Below are positions 1-4,218 of a DNA stretch of 10,316 bases, one piece after another. Below the pieces are notes generated by a model, which had not been told where the DNA came from, made no database searches, and worked only from the letters and a program-made list of their open reading frames with translations. A program made the position numbers and the translations under genes. How positions within the stretch are numbered: position 1 is the first letter of the stretch; each line of letters opens with the position of its first letter. The DNA is from Candidatus Woesearchaeota archaeon (GTDB lineage Archaea; Nanobdellota; Nanobdellia; Woesearchaeales; JAHWHD01), in contig JAHWHD010000030.1 of NCBI GenBank assembly GCA_019323525.1, forward strand, positions 1-10,316, given 5' to 3'.

Positions 1-93
1 AAGTCTCCTAAGAGAGACGAGCTGGTGTACCTTAAAGAGTATTGCGAGAGAAGGTACCCGTTTATGAGGATTGAGGTTAAAGCTATTGACTAA
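1..93 (+). CDS. C-terminal end of an unidentified protein (partial)
   Basis: An open frame runs from the first base of the window to a TAA at 91-93, giving 30 residues that begin KSPKRDELVYL and end RIEVKAID. The composition is charged and looks like a globular C-terminus rather than random translation. The gene starts outside the window and too little is visible to name a family. Its last 11 bases overlap the stop end of the convergent metallophosphoesterase, an arrangement repeated at other convergent junctions here. No terminator-like T-run follows it. Confidence 0.55.
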   Translation, partial: KSPKRDELVYLKEYCERRYPFMRIEVKAID

Positions 94-796
94 GGTTCTT
101 AAGTTTTCCAAAGTCAAAAATCTTTTCTGAAACAATATAGACATTGAAGTTCTTAAGGTCCTGGTGAAGGAAAGGGCTTAACAGTTCTTCGTTTAAGACG
201 TTGGTTCCTTCTGCTACTAGATTAAAGGATGGCATCACGATTAGGGTTTTTCGTTTGTATTTTCCTACAAGAAAGCATTTGTATGTCTCGATTCTTGGCC
301 CGTATTTTAATGATACTGCGGGATGATCGTGAGCTATGATTATTGTCTTTGATTTCTTGAAGTCGGAATTATCTGGTATGATGTGTCCATGGCAGATATA
401 GTAGCTGTCGATTATGTAGTAATCTTTGATTTCTAAATTACGTTTTTTTGCGATAGGGCCAAGGATAGTGTCATGGTTGCCTTTGATTAGTATTATTTTT
501 TTGCAATATTTGGATAAAAGGTCTAGAATTCTTAGTGTGTGTCTCCATTCTGTCTCTGAGATAGTGCCGAACTCATGCTTTAGGTCGCCGTTGATGATGA
601 TCGTTTGTATCGAGATTGGTTTTTTTAGTATTTGTTCTAAACGTTTTAAGGTTTCGATATGTTGGTGTCTAGGTATCAGAATGCCTTGCTTGTTAAGGGC
701 TTCCTCATAGCCCATATGGATGTCTGCTACGATCAAGGTTTTTGATTTTTTGTGGTATAATGCAAGGTCTATTATCTCCAGGTCTTTTAGTTTCAT
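83..796 (-). CDS. Archaeal calcineurin-like metallophosphoesterase (TIGR00024/PdeM-like)
   Basis: A 237-residue protein with the binuclear-metal motifs of calcineurin-like phosphoesterases in order: D25-I-H27, G70-D71 followed by H74, G106-N-H-D109, G137-H138 and H156-D-H158. A C-terminal PSFNLVAEGTN segment (189-199) is, as I recall it, typical of the archaeal MJ0037-like family (TIGR00024), related to bacterial PdeM. PdeM is a nuclease/phosphodiesterase that in bacteria often sits beside a ligase-associated Lhr helicase; an Lhr-type helicase lies 3.4 kb away here. A divalent-metal phosphodiesterase or nuclease acting on nucleic acid is the likely role, but the substrate cannot be read from sequence. 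The ATG at 796 lies 26-27 bases from the TATA centre at 822/823, so the mRNA is probably leaderless. The gene diverges from the HD protein. Confidence 0.88.
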   Translation of the reverse strand: MKLKDLEIIDLALYHKKSKTLIVADIHMGYEEALNKQGILIPRHQHIETLKRLEQILKKPISIQTIIINGDLKHEFGTISETEWRHTLRILDLLSKYCKKIILIKGNHDTILGPIAKKRNLEIKDYYIIDSYYICHGHIIPDNSDFKKSKTIIIAHDHPAVSLKYGPRIETYKCFLVGKYKRKTLIVMPSFNLVAEGTNVLNEELLSPFLHQDLKNFNVYIVSEKIFDFGKLKNLSQ

Positions 797-818
797 GGTG
801 TTGTTTTAGCAGGGGTAT

Positions 819-826
819 TTTATAAA
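819..826 (-). promoter_or_regulatory. TATA box of the metallophosphoesterase gene
   Basis: TTTATAAA, a palindromic archaeal TATA element, is centred 26.5 bases before the ATG at 796. Transcription would begin at or next to the start codon, giving a leaderless mRNA. It sits about 30 bases from the oppositely directed TATA box of the HD gene. Confidence 0.7.
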
Positions 827-848
827 GGTTCTTGAATTGTGGGAAAAA

Positions 849-856
849 CTTAAATA
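849..856 (+). promoter_or_regulatory. TATA box of the HD-domain gene
   Basis: CTTAAATA preceded by a purine-rich GGGAAAAA stretch that can act as a BRE. Its centre is 26.5 bases before the ATG at 879, predicting leaderless transcription from that ATG. The in-frame ATG at 861 would lie upstream of the predicted transcription start, so this site decides the start choice. Confidence 0.7.
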
Positions 857-878
857 AAAGATGTCAATATTTTGTACT

Positions 879-1550
879 ATGGAAGAGATTTGGGAAGAGA
901 TAATTAAGATTGTAGAGAAAGAGTGTACATGTCCTGCGCATAATAAGGATCATGTGATGCGCGTGTTTAATCTTTGCATGAATATTGCTGAGGATGAAGA
1001 TGTAGATATGGATGTCCTGAAAGCAGCTGCCTTATTGCATGACATTGGCGGCAGGTTTGAGATGGAGGACCCTACAGGCGAGATAGACCATGCTCTTCTT
1101 GGTGCTGAGATTGCTGAAAAAATTCTAAAGGATCTAGGGTTTCCAGAGGAAAAGATAGGGCACGTAAAGGATTGCATAATCTCTCATAGGTATAGAACAG
1201 GGAATAAGCCAAAGACTAAAGAGGCCGAGATTCTTTTCGATGCTGACAAGCTTGATGCTGCTGGTGCGATTGGAGTGGCAAGAGCGTTCGTGTGGATAGG
1301 AAGGCATAATGGAAAGATATATAGAGATGTTAAAGTAGAAGACTATGTTATTGAGAATCTTGGCGGTAAGATGAACGGCAGGATACAGGATAATACAAAG
1401 CACTGTCCTCAGATGGGATATGAGACAAAACTTAAGTTCTTGGCTGATAAGTTGTATACTAAAAAAGGCAGGGAGATAGGCAGGGATAGAATCGCTTTCT
1501 TTAAATCTGTCCTGGACAGAATGGAACAAGAGATAAACGGAAAACTTTAG
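879..1550 (+). CDS. HD-domain metal-dependent phosphohydrolase
   Basis: A 223-residue protein of the HD superfamily. Visible motifs are H25 in HNKDHVMRV, the H54-D55 doublet in LLHDIGG, H71 in the following helix, H103 in ISHRYR, and D121-A-D123 in LFDADKLDA. This layout matches small stand-alone HD hydrolases of the COG1418/YedJ kind, which hydrolyse nucleotides or other phosphate esters in the cytosol; the actual substrate is unknown. An in-frame ATG at 861 would add six residues (MSIFCT). I prefer 879 because the TATA box centre is 26-27 bases upstream of it and 861 falls before the expected transcription start. The stop overlaps the stop of the convergent winged-helix gene by 4 bp. Confidence 0.9.
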   Translation: MEEIWEEIIKIVEKECTCPAHNKDHVMRVFNLCMNIAEDEDVDMDVLKAAALLHDIGGRFEMEDPTGEIDHALLGAEIAEKILKDLGFPEEKIGHVKDCIISHRYRTGNKPKTKEAEILFDADKLDAAGAIGVARAFVWIGRHNGKIYRDVKVEDYVIENLGGKMNGRIQDNTKHCPQMGYETKLKFLADKLYTKKGREIGRDRIAFFKSVLDRMEQEINGKL

Positions 1551-1822
1551 ATACCAAAACTCTTCTGGAACTCTTTCATCTTCTGGAACTCTGTCAGGAA
1601 TTCAAGGCCCTTGTCTGTGATAATAAGATAGGTATAATTATCCTTGCTCTTTACCTCTGTGACCATCTCGTTCTTTACAAGGTCATCTAGGTAAGTGTTA
1701 AGCAGCTTGTGTGAAAGATTAGCCTTGTACATCAAGTGCGTTGGTTTAATCTTTCCGCCTTTTTCACGCATGGACACAAGCATGTCGTTTATTATGTCCA
1801 GCTTTGTCCTTCTTTTTGCCAT
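1547..1822 (-). CDS. Small winged-helix DNA-binding protein (HTH_45-like)
   Basis: A 91-residue basic protein. Residues 6-75 fit an archaeal winged helix: helix 1 TKLDIINDMLVSM, then PTHLMYKANLSHKLLNTYLDDL covering helix 2 and the recognition helix, and the wing NYTYLIITDKGLEFL. This is the pattern of HTH_45-type archaeal regulators. The tail carries a short repeat, EFQKMKEFQK. The start at 1822 lies 59 bp inside the upstream membrane-protein gene in another frame, which suggests co-transcription and coupled expression. I see no clear Shine-Dalgarno site. TATATAAC on the - strand (1852-1859) could act as an internal promoter about 33 bases upstream of the ATG. Likely a transcription factor, perhaps controlled by its membrane partner; targets unknown. 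Confidence 0.82.
   Translation of the reverse strand: MAKRRTKLDIINDMLVSMREKGGKIKPTHLMYKANLSHKLLNTYLDDLVKNEMVTEVKSKDNYTYLIITDKGLEFLTEFQKMKEFQKSFGI
1561..1592. repeat. Two 14-bp direct repeats with 18-bp period
   Basis: TCTTCTGGAACTCT occurs at 1561-1574 and again at 1579-1592. The 18-bp period is six codons, so the repeat lies in frame in the 3' end of the winged-helix gene and gives EFQKMKEFQK in the protein tail. It looks like a small in-frame duplication. Confidence 0.7.
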
Positions 1823-2492
1823 TTTTTATCTTTATGTAAGCTGTTAAGAGAGTTATATAGCCAGCTCCTTGGATTACCTGCGCAATAACATAACTTTCTG
1901 CGCCGAGTATGATGTTAATGAATATGATTTGGCTTATGAGTATAAGGAAGAATGCAAAGGATACAAGGAATGTGTTTGTTGTCGGATTGTTCTTGTAATT
2001 TTGGAAGTAGTGATAAAATATGTAAGCAAGCAAGATAGATGTTGTTACATGGAATATAAAGTATTCTGATGTGCTGAATGCTGCTATGATCGCTACAAGG
2101 TATGCAAACAGTATCAGTATCTTTCTGTCATACCTATAAAGAATAATCACTATTCCTGCAAGCGCGATAAGTATAAGAACCCTGTGAAAAAAATATCCGG
2201 ATACAAAAAAACTGAATGTGTCATGGGACCTGATAGTTATTATTGCGTTGCTTATAACCTTGTTCCTGGTCAAGATGTTAAAGTATATCTGGAAGTTTGT
2301 AAGTATCTTTGAAATGAAAGCGAGAGATATTGCCAGAAAACTTAAACCAAAGTAGAAACAGCGCGGTTCTTTAGTGAACTTGTAGATCTTGTAGCTGAAG
2401 AAAGCTACCATGAACGATGCTATAACTATTATGAACTCGAATAGAATATCTATTCCATAGAACCATTGCGGGCTGTAAACTATCTCTAGCAT
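1764..2492 (-). CDS. Seven-helix integral membrane protein, possible sensor
   Basis: A 242-residue very hydrophobic protein with about seven predicted membrane segments, roughly 15-35, 44-66, 97-118, 124-141, 143-163, 173-195 and 199-220. A basic cytoplasmic tail follows (KIKNGKKKDKAGHNKR, then ACVHA). There is no signal peptide motif, catalytic motif or attached kinase domain. The KFTKEPRCFYFGLSFLAIS region resembles the N-terminal part of uncharacterised archaeal 7TM membrane proteins and sensor modules, but I cannot name a family. Its last 59 bp overlap the start of the winged-helix gene, so the pair probably forms a membrane/DNA-binding module. TTTATAAA at 2518-2525 lies about 29 bases upstream of the ATG, predicting a leader of only a few bases. 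Confidence 0.85.
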   Translation of the reverse strand: MLEIVYSPQWFYGIDILFEFIIVIASFMVAFFSYKIYKFTKEPRCFYFGLSFLAISLAFISKILTNFQIYFNILTRNKVISNAIITIRSHDTFSFFVSGYFFHRVLILIALAGIVIILYRYDRKILILFAYLVAIIAAFSTSEYFIFHVTTSILLAYIFYHYFQNYKNNPTTNTFLVSFAFFLILISQIIFINIILGAESYVIAQVIQGAGYITLLTAYIKIKNGKKKDKAGHNKRHACVHA

Positions 2493-2517
2493 AGCGTATA
2501 TGAAAATAAAAATTCAA

Positions 2518-2525
2518 TTTATAAA
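2518..2525 (-). promoter_or_regulatory. TATA box of the 7TM/winged-helix unit
   Basis: TTTATAAA centred 29.5 bases from the ATG at 2492. Transcription would start about three bases before the start codon, so the mRNA is nearly leaderless. It is divergent to the small-protein promoter about 45 bases away. Confidence 0.6.
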
Positions 2526-2551
2526 GTTTATGCAACTCCAGTATAGAAGTC

Positions 2552-2563
2552 CCTTGCACAAGG
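2552..2563. promoter_or_regulatory. 12-bp palindrome abutting the small-protein TATA box
   Basis: CCTTG CA CAAGG is an inverted repeat with 5-bp arms and a 2-bp centre. It ends exactly where the TATA-like stretch begins at 2564, so it covers the BRE position. A regulator bound here would compete with TFB. The role is inferred only from position and symmetry. Confidence 0.35.
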
Positions 2564-2573
2564 TATATTTAAA
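2564..2573 (+). promoter_or_regulatory. TATA box of the 37-residue protein gene
   Basis: TATATTTAAA, centred at about 2568/2569. Initiation 26-27 bases downstream, near 2595, would give a leader of about 13 bases that just contains the Shine-Dalgarno sequence at 2596-2604. Confidence 0.6.
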
Positions 2574-2595
2574 GGCTCGACTATAATAGTAGTTA

Positions 2596-2604
2596 GAGGT
2601 GATC
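2596..2604 (+). promoter_or_regulatory. Strong Shine-Dalgarno site
   Basis: GAGGTGATC is perfectly complementary over 9 bases to the conserved 3' end of archaeal 16S rRNA (GAUCACCUC). It is placed just before the ATG at 2608. It is the best ribosome binding site in the window and the main support for the short gene behind it. Confidence 0.8.
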
Positions 2605-2607
2605 AAG

Positions 2608-2721
2608 ATGGATACATATGAGCTAAAATTGCTTCAGGATTGTAACTGCCTAAAGGATTATGAGCTTGAGTATCTAGAATTCATCAAATCAAAATCACAG
2701 AAAAAAAAGCATTGGCAATAA
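2608..2721 (+). CDS. 37-residue small protein of unknown function
   Basis: A complete short gene, ATG at 2608 to TAA at 2719-2721. The protein starts MDTYELKLLQDCNCLKDY. A middle part rich in E, L and Y (ELEYLEFI) could form an amphipathic helix, and the C-terminus is basic (KSKSQKKKHWQ). The two cysteines, C12 and C14, are close enough for a metal or thiol function, but a single CxC pair is weak evidence. There is no signal peptide or membrane helix. Support comes from signals, not homology: a TATA box, a 9-base perfect Shine-Dalgarno match at correct spacing, and a hairpin/T-run terminator downstream. I do not recognise a family. It fills most of an otherwise empty 333-bp gap between 2493 and 2825. 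Confidence 0.7.
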   Translation: MDTYELKLLQDCNCLKDYELEYLEFIKSKSQKKKHWQ

Positions 2722-2763
2722 CTGGGCTAACACTCTCCTTTAACCTCCGTTCATATTGAAGTT

Positions 2764-2827
2764 GGCCAGGCGCAGGAGCGGTTTTCCCGCCTCTTTTTCC
2801 GCGACTGTTACCCTGGCCGTTTTTTTT
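2764..2827 (+). terminator. GC-rich structured 3' end with T8 tract
   Basis: GGCCAGG (2764-2770) pairs perfectly with CCTGGCC (2812-2818), followed by eight T (2820-2827). Inside it, CGC (2771-2773) can pair with GCG (2801-2803), and AGGAGCGG can fold on CCGCCTCTT across a TTTT loop with one bulge. About two thirds of bases 2764-2819 are G or C, far above the surroundings. The orientation fits the end of the small-protein transcript, because no T-run follows on the - strand. The fold is more elaborate than a plain terminator, so a stable 3' UTR RNA or a processed small RNA is possible. The last two T overlap the pyrophosphatase stop codon. Confidence 0.65.
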
Positions 2828-3374
2828 AATTCTTTGATGAATTCAAAAAGTCTTTTAATCTTTCGATTGCAATCCTGTGACTTCTAAGTTTAACAACTTC
2901 TTCGGGCAAGAATTCTGCGTATGTTTTGTCATGTCCTTCTGGTACGAATATAGGATCCCATCCCCAGCCTTTTTCTCCTGTCGGCTGGTCTGGAATAGTG
3001 CCTTTAATCTCTCCATAAAAGTGTTTAAGGGTTTTACCGTCGTAGTATGTGAGGACTGTTGATGCTGAGACTTTGTTGTTTTTGTAGAAATTGGCAATCT
3101 CGCAGATTTTCTTAAGCGTGACTCTTGTCCAGAACCATTTTATTAGAGGACCTGGAAATCCGTTCAAACATTCTATGTTGATGCTTTGGTCCCAGACAAA
3201 CAGCGGTTGCTTTACTATGTTATATGCTTGTTTTACCTTGTGTTCTGCAATCTTTTCAGGGTCAAGTTCCTGGATCTCGTGCAAGTCAATATCAATATTT
3301 TTAAGTTTAATCCCAAGTATATGTTCTGCTTCTCTTAGCTTGTTCTTGTTTCCGGTGACTAGGTAAAGGTCCAT
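2826..3374 (-). CDS. XTP/dITP pyrophosphatase (HAM1/RdgB/ITPA family)
   Basis: A 182-residue nucleotide-pool sanitiser expected to hydrolyse ITP, dITP and XTP to the monophosphate and pyrophosphate, keeping deaminated purines out of DNA and RNA. Landmarks are the N-terminal TGNKNKLREAE (7-17), D62 in the metal-binding strand, NGFPGPLIKWF (71-81), GWGWDPIFVPEG (136-147) and S165-H-R167. The usual EDSGL or EDT is WDQSI here, and PGPLIKWF is closer to eukaryotic ITPA than to bacterial RdgB. A TTG at 3386 could extend the frame by four residues. The ATG at 3374 is preferred because a TATA element is centred 26 bases upstream. The gene diverges from the methyltransferase across a 73-bp spacer. Confidence 0.92.
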   Translation of the reverse strand: MDLYLVTGNKNKLREAEHILGIKLKNIDIDLHEIQELDPEKIAEHKVKQAYNIVKQPLFVWDQSINIECLNGFPGPLIKWFWTRVTLKKICEIANFYKNNKVSASTVLTYYDGKTLKHFYGEIKGTIPDQPTGEKGWGWDPIFVPEGHDKTYAEFLPEEVVKLRSHRIAIERLKDFLNSSKN

Positions 3375-3395
3375 ATTTGGAGTCAATAAGGCGGA

Positions 3396-3404
3396 CTTTA
3401 ATTA
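3396..3404 (-). promoter_or_regulatory. TATA box of the pyrophosphatase gene
   Basis: TAATTAAAG on the - strand, centred at 3400, which is 26 bases from the ATG at 3374. This predicts leaderless transcription from that ATG and argues against the upstream TTG at 3386. Confidence 0.6.
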
Positions 3405-3417
3405 TTTTTTGGAAAGA

Positions 3418-3425
3418 TTTATATG
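3418..3425 (+). promoter_or_regulatory. TATA box of the methyltransferase gene
   Basis: TTTATATG with purine-rich GGAAAGA just upstream as a possible BRE. Its centre is 26.5 bases before the ATG at 3448, so the mRNA should be leaderless. The site lies inside the extended frame that would begin at TTG 3409, which makes that longer start unlikely. Confidence 0.7.
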
Positions 3426-3447
3426 GATTATAAATAAGAATCTTATC

Positions 3448-4218
3448 ATGACATTAGAAAAACATACAAAAAAGATGTATGATGACTATGGTGCAGAGTA
3501 TCAAAGAACTAGAGATGAGAGGCATCCTGATAGACTTTTCAATGAATACCTAGAAGTTCCTTCCATGGTAAAGGCTGTAGGGAATATCAAAGGTAAGAGA
3601 TTATTGGATATTGGGTGTGGTGCAGGTGTTCATGCAAAAAAATATTTGAATAAAGGTGCCAAGGTCTGGGGCATTGATCTCAGCAAGACAATGATTGAAC
3701 TTGCAAGAAAGAGATGTCCTGGTGTTGAGTTTGCCATAGGTTCTATGAGAGAACTGCCATATCGGCCATCGATGTTTGATATTGCTACTGCAAGTTTATC
3801 AGTTGATTATATCAAAGATTTGGGAGCGCTGTTTACAGAGATAAGTAGAGTGTTAAAGAAAGGAGGATTGTTCTATTATTCTGTTGGAAGTCCTGTATCT
3901 GAATCAAGAGAGAAGTTAAATGAAAAAGGAATCACAGGAAACATGCTGGGGTGGATTGAAGTTGATGGCAAAAAGATTGTTAAAGGAAAGTACTTTAAAG
4001 AGGGACTTTATGAATGGGAGATGGTCCCTGGAATGGTCATGAGAACATATAAAAGGGGTTTTGGGACCAATCTTAGAGCGTTGAGAAAAGCAGGATTCGA
4101 GCTTGTAGATTTCATCGACTGCAAACCTGCTGCTGGTTTCAGAATATATGACCCGGAAGGTTATAAGCAGTTTAATAGATATCCTATATTTCACATATAT
4201 GTGGGGAGAAAAAAATAA
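3448..4218 (+). CDS. Class I SAM-dependent methyltransferase
   Basis: A 256-residue Rossmann-fold methyltransferase. Motif I is LDIGCGAG (53-60), the acidic end of strand 2 is GIDLS (75-79), ELPYRPSMFDIATASLSVDY covers the post-motif and strand 4, and VLKKGGLFYYS (136-146) is the usual RVLKPGG block. This is the Methyltransf_11 type, which acts on small molecules, lipids, proteins or RNA; nothing in the C-terminal half identifies the acceptor. A longer frame from TTG 3409 would add 13 residues, but its promoter maps inside that extension, so ATG 3448 is chosen. The stop at 4216-4218 directly abuts the stop of the convergent helicase gene, with no spacer. It diverges from the pyrophosphatase, and no pathway link is evident. 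Confidence 0.88.
   Translation: MTLEKHTKKMYDDYGAEYQRTRDERHPDRLFNEYLEVPSMVKAVGNIKGKRLLDIGCGAGVHAKKYLNKGAKVWGIDLSKTMIELARKRCPGVEFAIGSMRELPYRPSMFDIATASLSVDYIKDLGALFTEISRVLKKGGLFYYSVGSPVSESREKLNEKGITGNMLGWIEVDGKKIVKGKYFKEGLYEWEMVPGMVMRTYKRGFGTNLRALRKAGFELVDFIDCKPAAGFRIYDPEGYKQFNRYPIFHIYVGRKK

Noticed and set aside
861..878. Upstream ATG giving six more residues to the HD protein
   Set aside because: It sits 4 bases after the TATA box, upstream of the expected transcription start.
1134..1529. A 131-codon - strand open frame opposite the HD gene
   Set aside because: It is antisense to the conserved HD motifs, with low-complexity composition and no start signals.
2592..2731. Possible SD sequestration by pairing GTTAG (2592-2596) with CTAAC (2727-2731)
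   Set aside because: Only five base pairs across the whole coding sequence, not covering the core GGTGATC. Not enough to propose a switch.
2722..2827. Known RNA classes for the GC-rich element (tRNA, SRP RNA, C/D or H/ACA guide)
   Set aside because: No T-loop GTTCRA motif, no SRP helix 8 signature, no C/D boxes around it, and no ACA tail at the expected place.
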